Origin: Halomonas sp. UBA3074
Lineage (GTDB): Bacteria > Pseudomonadota > Gammaproteobacteria > Pseudomonadales > Halomonadaceae
Assembly (NCBI RefSeq): GCF_002366715.1
Contig: NZ_DFBS01000047.1
Coordinates: 1-22,567, forward strand
Direction: 5' to 3'
DNA: 22,567 nucleotides
In this document: piece after piece, positions 16,213 through 22,567 of the stretch
How the letters are laid out: the number at the start of each line of letters is the position of its first letter
Position numbering within the stretch: the stretch's first letter is position 1
Notes under the pieces: generated by a model
What the model saw: the letters and a program-made list of their open reading frames with translations, nothing else
Databases searched by the model: none
What the model was told of the DNA's origin: nothing
Made by a program: the position numbers and the translations under genes

Positions 16213-16506
16213 TTAGCCTTCAACAACCGCGAGAATATCGGCTTCGCTCATGATCAAGACTTCTTCGCCGTCGATTTTTTGCTTCTCGACGCCATAGCCA
16301 TCTTTAAAGATCACGTTATCGCCAACTTTAACGTCCAAGGGGCGTACATCGCCGTTTTCCAGAATGCGACCATTACCAACAGCAAGCACTTCACCGCGTG
16401 TTGGTTTTTCTGCTGCATTGCCCGGAAGCACGATGCCGCCTGCAGTTTTCTGCTCTTCTTCAACGCGACGGACGATGACACGATCGTGCAAAGGACGGAT
16501 ATTCAT
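16213..16506 (-). CDS. groS: Co-chaperonin GroES (Hsp10)
   Basis: This 97-residue subunit of the heptameric lid closes the GroEL cavity. It starts with MNIRPLHDRVIVRR and contains the mobile loop (EEQKTAGGIVLPGNAAEKP, about 17-35, including the GGIVLPG hydrophobic tripeptide that contacts GroEL) and the conserved VKVGDNVIFKDGYG segment. The length is normal. TTAGGAG precedes the ATG with good spacing. It is the first gene of the groESL operon, with a leader of about 150 bases from the predicted heat-shock promoter. Confidence 0.99.
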   Translation of the reverse strand: MNIRPLHDRVIVRRVEEEQKTAGGIVLPGNAAEKPTRGEVLAVGNGRILENGDVRPLDVKVGDNVIFKDGYGVEKQKIDGEEVLIMSEADILAVVEG

Positions 16507-16587
16507 TCACGTTCTCCTAAGTAGAGTTGAAGCCCGAGTAGGGCGGTTAGCTTAAACATATTCTCGAGAGATTAACCCACGAAAAGC

Positions 16588-16639
16588 GAAGACCTCACAG
16601 TCTTCATTGTTAATGGCAGCTACCGTCTAGATCGCTGCC
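16588..16639 (-). promoter_or_regulatory. Two hairpins in the groES 5' leader
   Basis: GAAGAC (16588-16593) can pair with GTCTTC (16600-16605), and GGCAGC (16615-16620) with GCTGCC (16634-16639). Both lie between the predicted transcription start and the groES ribosome binding site. They may affect message stability or translation; no CIRCE element is present. Confidence 0.35.
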
Positions 16640-16659
16640 GAATTTGTATGCTGGGTGAA

Positions 16660-16687
16660 AAATGGGGGCTGAGGTTAGCCTTTCAAG
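16660..16687 (-). promoter_or_regulatory. Sigma-32 heat-shock promoter of groESL
   Basis: On the minus strand, CTTGAAA (16681-16687) and CCCCATTT (16660-16667) are separated by 13 bases, matching the sigma-32 consensus (CTTGAAA, 11-16 bases, CCCCATnT) at every position. The predicted start is near 16653. Confidence 0.93.
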
Positions 16688-16740
16688 GGGGCGGTGCATA
16701 AAAAATTGCTTTTTGAGTGATATTCTTTCATGGCAACGCC

Positions 16741-17223
16741 TTAGCGCCGTCGCTGAGGTTCATCGTGGCTAATAAAATCACCCTCGATAGGCCCCTCTTC
16801 CTGGGAGTGCTGGTGGTGGTCGTCATTAGTTCTGGACGTAGAGGCGTGAGGCGCTTGCTGTTGAGCAGCTACTTTTTTCAACCCAAGCCATGTAAGGGCT
16901 TTGAACATCCATTGACGTGCGGTGGGGAGTAGGCAGGCAAGGCCCAGTGCGTCGGATAAAAAGCCAGGTGCCATGAGTAGCGCGCCACCAAAAATAAGGG
17001 CGGCACCGGTGAGCAGTTCACTGGAAGGGATCTCGCCGGCCTGCATGCGTTGGCGCGCACGTGCAAAGGTCGATACACCTTCTTTGCGAATAAGGTGCAA
17101 CCCCGCAAAACCGGTACCTAGCACTAAAATTAGCGTCGTTAGTAGCCCTATTTGACTACCGATTGAAAAAAGCACTACAAAATCAAGTAGCGTAAACAGT
17201 GAGATAAACAGCAGTATGGGCAT
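16741..17223 (-). CDS. fxsA: FxsA family membrane protein
   Basis: This small inner-membrane protein (160 residues) is of the FxsA family, named for suppressing F-plasmid exclusion of phage T7 in E. coli. It has hydrophobic segments at about residues 1-20, 22-42 and 65-95, the GFAGLHLIRKEG cytoplasmic loop, and the GGALLMAPGFLSDALGL block diagnostic for the family. The C-terminal 45 residues are polar and His/Gln/Asp rich (TNDDHHQHSQEEG) and vary between species. An in-frame TTG at 17235 is possible, but the ATG at 17223 has GGAG seven bases upstream and is preferred. It ends about 50 bases before the heat-shock promoter of groESL; the fxsA-groESL neighbourhood is common in gammaproteobacteria. 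Confidence 0.92.
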   Translation of the reverse strand: MPILLFISLFTLLDFVVLFSIGSQIGLLTTLILVLGTGFAGLHLIRKEGVSTFARARQRMQAGEIPSSELLTGAALIFGGALLMAPGFLSDALGLACLLPTARQWMFKALTWLGLKKVAAQQQAPHASTSRTNDDHHQHSQEEGPIEGDFISHDEPQRRR

Positions 17224-17405
17224 GACTAGCTCCAAATAAAAGCGACGTTATAACAGTCTTAGTTGTTTAATATGGTGACATAAATGTAAATAGCAAGCAG
17301 CTAACTTTGCCCATTACGTGGGCTATGTCGCTCGATTTTTCACCAGCATTCTTCTATGCTGCAATGCACAAAGAGACGTCAATTTTCTGCCGTAGGGAGT
17401 AACGA

Positions 17406-18167
17406 ATGGTACTTGCCGATAAAGTAATCGCTGTCACCGGTGGGGCACGTGGCTTAGGTTATGCCATGGCGTTGCGCTTGGGTAAGCAGGGCGCGCGTAT
17501 GGCTTTGCTGGACATGAGCGCGGAAGCGCTTGACCAAGCAGTATCATCACTTTCAGCCGAAGGTGTGGATGCTCAAGCCTTTGTAGTGAACGTTGCTGAA
17601 GAGTCTTCCGTGACCCAGGCATTTGCCGATATTGCGCAGCGAATGGGCCCCATCAGCGGATGCGTGAATAACGCGGGCATTACGCAAGATGCGCTGCTAG
17701 TGAAAGCCAAAGAGGGGCGGGTTGAAAAGCGCATGTCGCTAGAGGAGTGGCAGAACGTTATCAATGTCAATTTGACCGGTGTTTTTCTGTGCGGTCGCGA
17801 AGCTGCCACGCAGATGATTGAAGCGGGCCATGAAGGCGTTATCGTCAATATTTCCAGCATCTCCCGCGCCGGTAACATGGGGCAGAGCAATTATGCCGCT
17901 GCCAAAGCGGGCGTGCATGCGCTAACGGTTACCTGGAGTAAAGAACTAGCCCGTTATGGCATTCGCACCGGGACCGTCGCGCCTGGGTTTGTCGCCACCG
18001 AAATGACCGCTGCTATGCGGCCCGATATGTTGGAGCGTATTGCATCGAGTGTGCCGCTTAAGCGGCTGGGCGAGCCGGATAACATTGCTCAAAGCGTCGC
18101 GTTTATACTCGAAAATGACTATTTCACCGGGCGTATGATTGAGTGCGATGGTGGATTACGGCTGTAG
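17406..18167 (+). CDS. SDR-family oxidoreductase, FabG-like
   Basis: This 253-residue short-chain dehydrogenase/reductase has a Rossmann nucleotide-binding motif TGGARGLG (11-18), NNAG (88-91), and the catalytic triad S151, Y163 and K167 (YAAAK), followed by VAPGFVATEM. Overall it resembles 3-oxoacyl-ACP reductase FabG, but it carries a longer segment after NNAG (KAKEGRVEKRMSLEEW), and no other fatty acid synthesis gene is nearby, so the true substrate may be another ketone or alcohol. Aspartate at residue 36 (LLDMS) at the end of the second strand favours NAD(H) over NADP(H). TAGGGAG lies a few bases before the ATG. The gene is monocistronic and convergent with the exported protein gene. Confidence 0.88.
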   Translation: MVLADKVIAVTGGARGLGYAMALRLGKQGARMALLDMSAEALDQAVSSLSAEGVDAQAFVVNVAEESSVTQAFADIAQRMGPISGCVNNAGITQDALLVKAKEGRVEKRMSLEEWQNVINVNLTGVFLCGREAATQMIEAGHEGVIVNISSISRAGNMGQSNYAAAKAGVHALTVTWSKELARYGIRTGTVAPGFVATEMTAAMRPDMLERIASSVPLKRLGEPDNIAQSVAFILENDYFTGRMIECDGGLRL

Positions 18168-18220
18168 GTGGTGACTAATTAAGCGGTTTGGCTGGGTCGC
18201 GCGCTTGCGTGAGACAAATA

Positions 18221-18245
18221 AAAGGGCGGACTGATCAGTCCGCCC
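18221..18245 (-). terminator. Perfect-palindrome terminator
   Basis: A 22-base perfect palindrome (18224-18245; arms GGGCGGACTGA and TCAGTCCGCCC) is followed on the minus strand by TTTTATTT. It should end the minus-strand transcript of the 18267-19253 gene; on the plus strand it has no T-run but may still stop the SDR transcript. Confidence 0.8.
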
Positions 18246-18266
18246 AAAACGTGATTATTCTGTGGC

Positions 18267-19253
18267 CTAAAAATAGTCGCGGCTGATTTCACGTTGAAAA
18301 TACATCTCCAGGCGCAGTGTCATTGCCCAGCGTGGGTCATAGCTAACGTCGCGCTGGAAGTGGAGTTCGGGAATGACATCGGCAAATAAAATGCCTTTAT
18401 GAATGTCGCGACGATAACGTGTTTGCAGGTAGTAATTTGTCATGCGCGGATCAGAGGCGCTTTCACCGATAGCAATCGCCGAGTAGCGCAACGCACTGCG
18501 GCGGTTGATGCGATGATTGATTTCGGCGATTTCACTATATTCCAAGGTGTCCTCTTCTTCGCGCCACTGAACCGTCGTGATAAATCTTAAGTGACGGCGC
18601 TCGCTCAGAGCGCGACCCAAATCCCAGCGCGTTCGGGCTGAATAACCATCATTGTTAAACCATGACACGCGGTTGTTCGATTCAAGCTGCCACGGCCCGT
18701 CGCCCAGCTGCCATAACCTTTCGCTGGTAAAGCGTACGTACGGGTCTAATGGCAGACGTAGCCGAATACCCGCGCCTACTCGGTTACTCCAGTTCTCGCG
18801 CTTGTCACGGCTCTCTAGCCAATCAAGACCCAGTGTAGAGCTGCGTCGGTCACGCTGGTCATTATTAAGGCGCCCAGAGCCTTGCTCTTCAAGCGTGCCT
18901 TGTGACTCCTCTGGGTCGCTTTCAATGACCAAGCGTAAGCGCTCTTCAGAGGTAGGTAGGTCAATACGATAGCGAAGCGACGTGTCGCCGCGGGTGCCAT
19001 CCCCCTCCATCCAGTCTATTTCCTGACCAAACCTCAGGTAGGACTCGTTCTTGGCCTGCATGTGGTCGCCGGTGCCGAAAAAGCCATCTATCCGACGTGA
19101 GGTATTATCCACCCAGTTGCCAACGCTTTCGCGAAACGGTTCCACGCGGGATTCCGCCCACTCGGGTAAGTCGCTATCTTCCTCTTCGGCATAGGCCTGC
19201 GTTGCTAAGGTAGCCATTATTCCGAGCCAGCAGAAGGTCAGGAGTTTATGCAT
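18267..19253 (-). CDS. Hypothetical exported beta-rich (outer membrane) protein
   Basis: This 328-residue protein has a clear Sec signal peptide (about 1-22, cleavage after AYA). The mature part begins with an acidic stretch (EEEDSDLPEW) and a short helical region (VEPFRESVGNWVDNTSRRIDGFF). The rest consists of alternating strand-like segments rich in Arg, Trp and Tyr, for example LRYRIDLP, IRLRLPLDPYVRF, LRFITTVQW and YYLQTRYRRDI, and ends in an aromatic residue (RDYF). This is the pattern of an outer-membrane beta-barrel with a terminal phenylalanine. I recognise no family or function. It stands alone with its own terminator, downstream of the 209-residue membrane-anchored gene. Confidence 0.75.
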   Translation of the reverse strand: MHKLLTFCWLGIMATLATQAYAEEEDSDLPEWAESRVEPFRESVGNWVDNTSRRIDGFFGTGDHMQAKNESYLRFGQEIDWMEGDGTRGDTSLRYRIDLPTSEERLRLVIESDPEESQGTLEEQGSGRLNNDQRDRRSSTLGLDWLESRDKRENWSNRVGAGIRLRLPLDPYVRFTSERLWQLGDGPWQLESNNRVSWFNNDGYSARTRWDLGRALSERRHLRFITTVQWREEEDTLEYSEIAEINHRINRRSALRYSAIAIGESASDPRMTNYYLQTRYRRDIHKGILFADVIPELHFQRDVSYDPRWAMTLRLEMYFQREISRDYF

Positions 19254-19312
19254 CGAGTGGTCTCAAATCAAAAAGTGCTTGCTGTTACAAATCAGCTTTG
19301 CAGTGAATCCTA

Positions 19313-19942
19313 TTAACGTGCCTTGTGGGTCTCGATCTCTTTTGCCCATCCAAGGACACGCTTACGTTGGCCGCGGCTATTAAGACGGTCTGTATCAACG
19401 CTAGCCGGAATTAGCTGGCGATTGGGTGATGCGTCTAGGTCTAGATTAAACGAGCGTGAAGCGCCCGTGGGCATATCTTCGGAGCCATAAATGGCAATCA
19501 CACGAATTTCCAATTGTATGTTTTGCTCATGCAACAGGTTATCGTCAATTTCCCAATACTCTTTAACCTGATTGACAATATCGCCAAACGACTGAATGTT
19601 AAGGTAGTCTCCTGAAGCAAGTGGGCCTTGATGGGTGCGATAGCTGCCTTCCTGCTGTTCACTGCCTCCTTGTTGGTATTCGACGACATCAAGCGAATAA
19701 CTCTGTTTTTTGGTGTGCAGAACCGCCACAAGGTGTTGAACATAGATCGCTTCGCTACTCATGTTGCTGATTAAGCAAATAGCGTCCACACCGATGCCTT
19801 TACCACGATTGATGATGACGCGAGGGCGACGCTGGCGAACATAGCCGTTATAAAGCAGTTGGGCGTAAAACACCCATACGAAGAGTGTGCAAATACTGGC
19901 GATTGCCGAGATGGCTTGGGCGTTTTCGTTGAGCCATTCCAT
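19313..19942 (-). CDS. Hypothetical membrane-anchored protein
   Basis: This 209-residue protein has one membrane segment near the N-terminus (about residues 10-32, AISAIASICTLFVWVFYAQLL), a basic stretch after it (RQRRPRVI) that predicts a cytoplasmic C-terminus, and a soluble domain of about 150 residues. The soluble part looks like a beta-sandwich with strands such as AICLISNMSSEAIYVQHLVAV and IQLEIRVIAIYG. I do not recognise it. AAGGAT lies about ten bases before the ATG. It is the last minus-strand gene before the tRNA-Leu fragment, so it probably belongs to the chromosome rather than the element. Confidence 0.7.
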   Translation of the reverse strand: MEWLNENAQAISAIASICTLFVWVFYAQLLYNGYVRQRRPRVIINRGKGIGVDAICLISNMSSEAIYVQHLVAVLHTKKQSYSLDVVEYQQGGSEQQEGSYRTHQGPLASGDYLNIQSFGDIVNQVKEYWEIDDNLLHEQNIQLEIRVIAIYGSEDMPTGASRSFNLDLDASPNRQLIPASVDTDRLNSRGQRKRVLGWAKEIETHKAR

Positions 19943-20261
19943 TATGTGAGATCCTTCTCATAGCGAGTGGAGAGTGTCATGGTCAGCCATAGTGACGCCC
20001 ACTGCTCGCAGTGAGCTGATAATAGCTGTTTTTTCACTCTATTAAGCAAAGCCTAGCGGAAAATTTGAGCCAAGTCAGCCTGTTAAGACTATTTGATGCA
20101 GCAAACGCAAAGCACGAAAAAAATGGCAGTGAGCCATTTAGTGTTTGAAGCAAGGGGAAATGCTGACTAATACACTGGCTTAGATATGCCTAAAGCAGGC
20201 TATATAATGACCAAATAAGAGGAGGGGGGTAAAGCTAATTGCTTGAAGACTAACAAGTAAT
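19943..20261. other. Non-coding interval left of the tRNA-Leu fragment
   Basis: No credible gene was found on either strand. The stretch contains the upstream region of the 209-residue gene and a minus-strand terminator hairpin at 20117-20139. It is probably chromosomal sequence that once lay downstream of an intact tRNA-Leu. Confidence 0.5.
20117..20139 (-). terminator. Orphan terminator, probably of the former tRNA-Leu
   Basis: AAATGGC (20121-20127) and GCCATTT (20133-20139) form a seven-base-pair stem with a five-base loop. Read on the minus strand it is followed by seven T residues. The only minus-strand feature upstream is the tRNA-Leu fragment about 120 bases away. Confidence 0.6.
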
Positions 20262-20304
20262 TGGTGCGGATGGGGAGACTCGAACTCCCACACCTTACGG
20301 CACC
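20262..20304 (-). other. tRNA-Leu 3' fragment, candidate integration (att) site
   Basis: On the minus strand this reads as the end of a leucine tRNA: a long variable arm (GGTGCCGTAAGGTG), the T arm GGGAGTTCGAGTCTCCC, the 3' acceptor strand CATCCGC, discriminator A and encoded CCA. It resembles the UAG-anticodon leucine tRNA of E. coli. The D arm and a recognisable anticodon stem are absent. Beyond the variable arm, a TTAGG might be a decayed anticodon loop. A GCGGGTG at 20339-20345 could pair with the acceptor strand, but nothing tRNA-like lies between. The complete end faces left and the broken end faces right, so the inserted element lies to the right. Confidence 0.75.
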
Positions 20305-20466
20305 CAGCCCCTAACAAAATCAAACGCTTACAAAACAACACCCGCCAGCCAATTTCGAAAGTGTCACACCCAAGCGTCGTGAATATTTTTGCCCAATCTA
20401 CCGGTCAGGCGGTTCATTAGCAACCTCGCTGACCTACAAAGGCATGAAACTGTCTCCCCTCGCGGA

Positions 20467-20500
20467 TTGCTTGCTTCATGAGTCATTTCGTATAAGTGAC
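20467..20500 (+). promoter_or_regulatory. Candidate promoter and operator of the methyltransferase gene
   Basis: TTGCTT (20467-20472) and TATAAG (20491-20496) are 18 bases apart. An imperfect inverted repeat, GTCATTT (20482-20488) with AAGTGAC (20494-20500), covers the -10 box, as an operator for a repressor would. The message would have a leader of about 79 bases. The rest of 20305-20581 shows no gene. Confidence 0.4.
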
Positions 20501-20581
20501 ATGTGGAGGTAGCCTAAGTAGACTCTAATAAAAATGAATTACAGCTCAATGAGAGCCGACAGTTAGGGGAGTGCTGGGCGA

Positions 20582-22567
20582 ATGGCTTTTGATCAGACCT
20601 ATTGTATGGATGCACTCAATACGGCGACGCAATCGGATGCCCAACCTGACGAATTTATCTACGCCTTGCTTGATGCCTACGGATTTCCAAAAGCCACTAT
20701 TACTCAAGTTCGTAATGGCGGGCAGCGTAACGTAGCTAGTCGTAAGGATGATGGGCACGTAGCGCTTAAGAACTGGCTCTACTTCATGCCGGTGCGTCAG
20801 GGTGAGAGCATCCACGAGGCGCTGCAGGTGCTTGCAGACGAAGACGAGCCTGCCCGTCACAAATGTCGCTTCTTGGTGGTGTCTGATTTCAGTGAGCTAA
20901 CAGCGTTAGATACTAAGACTGACGAGCGCTTAGAGGTTGGTTTTAGTGACCTGGCGACTCAATACCTCTTCTTTGCACCGATGGCAGGCCTGGAGCGCAC
21001 CAAGCAATTCGATGAGGCATCTGCCGATCTTAAAGCAGCGGCTAAGATGGGCCGGCTGTTCGACCGACTAAAAGAGGTCAATGAGTTCAGCACACAAGAG
21101 CAGCTTCATTCTCTCAATGTTTTCCTGACTCGCTTACTCTTTTGCTACTTCGCTGAAGACACCGGTATTTTTCCAAAAAACGCTTTTACGAAAGTCATCA
21201 CTGAAGCTAGCGATGAGAACGGAGAAGGGTTGTCTGAGCTGCTAGCTCAACTATTCCGAGTTATGAATCAGCCAGAGAACGAACGCTCAGCAAGCCTACC
21301 AACCCACATCACCCAGTTCCCTTATGTTAATGGTGGTCTGTTCCGTGATGACTTGCCCGTGCCCGAAATTCGCGGCAAAGGGCGTCGGATGATGATCGAG
21401 TGTGGTCAGCTCGCATGGGAAGCAGTGAATCCAGACATCTTCGGCTCGATGTTCCAAGCGGTTGTAGACGAGGAGAGCCGGGACGGGCTTGGTCAGCATT
21501 ACACATCCGTGCCTAACATCATGAAGGTGATTCGTCCGCTTTTTCTCGACAAGTTATATGACGAGCTGCACCACGCTGAAGGCAATCGCAAGAGGTTAGA
21601 ATCGCTGCTTGACCGTCTATCGTGTATTAAGGTGTTCGATCCTGCGATGGGATCAGGAAATTTTCTAATCATTGCCTATAAAGAGCTACGCCGGCTAGAA
21701 ATGGCAGTTTTTAGAGCGCTACAAGATGTTGGCGAGCAGAAACAGAATGAGCTGTTCATGAGTGGGGTTCGGCTGAGCCAGTTTTACGGTATTGAAATTG
21801 ATGATTTCGCTCATGAAGTGGCGCAGCTCTCTATGTGGCTGGCAGAGCATCAGATGAATATGTTGTTTGCCAAAGAGTTCGGCCATACAGAACCGCTTCT
21901 CCCTCTCAAAGTTGCAGGACAACTTATTTCTGGGAATAGCCTGCAATTGAACTGGCACGATGTCTGCCAAAATGCTGGGGAAGTTGAGGTTTATATTTGT
22001 GGTAACCCCCCATTTCATGGCACAGCCGGTAGAAATGAAGATCAGATTTGCGATATGAAGCGAGTGTTTGGCAAAAAAGCCCTCGGATATCTGGACTATG
22101 TCGCATGTTGGCTTCGAAAAGGGGCGGATTATCTGCAATCCGGAGGTGAAGCCGCTTTTGTAGCAACCAATTCAATCTGCCAAGGACAGCAAGTTGCTAC
22201 TCTATGGCCAGACATCCTTGATTCTGGAGTTGAATTATCTTTTTGCTATCAAACCTTTCCTTGGCGTAATAGTGCCCAAGGCAACGCTGGCGTGCACGTC
22301 GTAATTGTTGGACTAAGCAAGCAACCTTCGCAAAAGCGGCTCTACCAAAGGGTTTCAGGTGAGTGGCGAATGAAGGTAGTAAATAATATCAGTCCGTATC
22401 TTCTGGAAGGTGGGAATACCATTGTATCTAGTCGCAATAGGCCTCTGGTAGATTCGCCAAAAATGGTTTTTGGAAACAAGCCTACAGATGGTGGGAACCT
22501 GATCTTGTCTCAGCCGGAAAAAGAGCATTTGCTCAATAAAGAGCTGAACCGCCCCGGCTTTACCGGA
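20582..22567 (+). CDS. MmeI-family class I DNA methyltransferase (partial at window end)
   Basis: An open frame of 662 codons runs from ATG 20582 off the window. It is a gamma-class adenine-type DNA methyltransferase of the MmeI family, with motif X in LGQHYTSVPNIMK (303-315), cofactor motif I FDPAMGSGNF (352-361; most relatives have Cys for Met), FYGIEIDDFAHEVAQLSMWL (401-420), and catalytic NPPF (475-478). The helical linker HSLNVFLTRLLFCYFAEDTGIF (176-197) and FPYVNGGLF also match MmeI. MmeI itself has an N-terminal nuclease with D-x9-ExK; the matching region here (about 50-95) has no such motif, so the protein may only methylate. The target-recognition domain has begun (GNKPTDGGN, 631-639). 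AGGGGAG lies ten bases upstream, and a stop codon six codons before the ATG rules out a longer start. It is the first gene inside the tRNA-Leu element. Confidence 0.92.
   Translation, partial: MAFDQTYCMDALNTATQSDAQPDEFIYALLDAYGFPKATITQVRNGGQRNVASRKDDGHVALKNWLYFMPVRQGESIHEALQVLADEDEPARHKCRFLVVSDFSELTALDTKTDERLEVGFSDLATQYLFFAPMAGLERTKQFDEASADLKAAAKMGRLFDRLKEVNEFSTQEQLHSLNVFLTRLLFCYFAEDTGIFPKNAFTKVITEASDENGEGLSELLAQLFRVMNQPENERSASLPTHITQFPYVNGGLFRDDLPVPEIRGKGRRMMIECGQLAWEAVNPDIFGSMFQAVVDEESRDGLGQHYTSVPNIMKVIRPLFLDKLYDELHHAEGNRKRLESLLDRLSCIKVFDPAMGSGNFLIIAYKELRRLEMAVFRALQDVGEQKQNELFMSGVRLSQFYGIEIDDFAHEVAQLSMWLAEHQMNMLFAKEFGHTEPLLPLKVAGQLISGNSLQLNWHDVCQNAGEVEVYICGNPPFHGTAGRNEDQICDMKRVFGKKALGYLDYVACWLRKGADYLQSGGEAAFVATNSICQGQQVATLWPDILDSGVELSFCYQTFPWRNSAQGNAGVHVVIVGLSKQPSQKRLYQRVSGEWRMKVVNNISPYLLEGGNTIVSSRNRPLVDSPKMVFGNKPTDGGNLILSQPEKEHLLNKELNRPGFTG

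Noticed and set aside
16507..16740. CIRCE element upstream of groES
   Set aside because: No TTAGCACTC/GAGTGCTAA inverted repeat is present; the sigma-32 promoter explains the control.
17406..18167. Firm assignment as fabG of fatty acid synthesis
   Set aside because: No acpP, fabD or fabF neighbours are present, there is an insertion after NNAG, and Asp at residue 36 favours NAD; only SDR membership is secure.
20262..20345. Complete tRNA gene of about 84 bases
   Set aside because: GCGGGTG at 20339-20345 could pair with the acceptor strand, but there is no D arm (no GG...GGTA-type sequence) and no sound anticodon stem in between.
21719..22175. Minus-strand frames of 139 and 83 residues, and similar ones at 20546-20860 and 21296-21499
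   Set aside because: All lie within the methyltransferase frame, which has clear family motifs; these are antisense shadows.

Overview
The window looks like core chromosome of a moderately halophilic gammaproteobacterium, most likely Halomonas or a close relative. This is inferred from protein style and gene content (groESL, FxsA, TrmJ, YuiF-type Na+/H+ antiporter, DUF1538 pair with a PII-like gene), not from a marker gene. The right edge enters a tRNA-Leu-associated island.

Layout from left to right. 80-580 encodes an unrecognised all-helical protein behind a leader that can fold in alternative ways. 633-1634 is a PAS/GGDEF diguanylate cyclase. 1732-2490 is a DUF3750 membrane-anchored protein. 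2577-3688 is a RES/Xre toxin-antitoxin pair. 3709-7036 is a manganese module: mntR on the minus strand faces away from a three-gene metal ABC importer (binding protein, ATPase, permease), and a MntR-box-like palindrome lies between them. 7067-8989 (minus) is a tightly overlapped operon of two DUF1538 membrane proteins and a PII-like protein. 9146-10482 (minus) is an MFS carrier with a coupled 43-residue membrane peptide. 10541-11935 (minus) is a GntP-family permease, divergent from a YuiF-type Na+/H+ antiporter (12143-13486).

A bidirectional terminator separates the antiporter from trmJ (minus). Then comes groES-groEL (minus), driven by a near-consensus sigma-32 promoter, followed by fxsA (minus) and a FabG-like SDR (plus). 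18267-19942 (minus) holds an exported beta-rich protein and a membrane-anchored protein, neither recognised.

At 20262-20304 there is the 3' part of a tRNA-Leu gene (T arm, acceptor strand and CCA; minus strand) without its 5' half. Its broken side faces right. This is the expected geometry for the far attachment site of an element inserted in tRNA-Leu, so everything to the right should be element DNA and the intact tRNA should lie beyond the window. The first element gene (20582 to the window end, open) is an MmeI-family DNA methyltransferase in which I cannot find the usual N-terminal nuclease motif. It may be the modification component of a multi-gene defence system whose other genes are outside the window.

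The best candidates for undescribed biology are the DUF1538-DUF1538-PII operon (a possible PII-gated transport or ion system) and the nuclease-lacking MmeI-like methyltransferase at the island edge. No CRISPR array, insertion sequence, rRNA gene or complete tRNA gene was seen.
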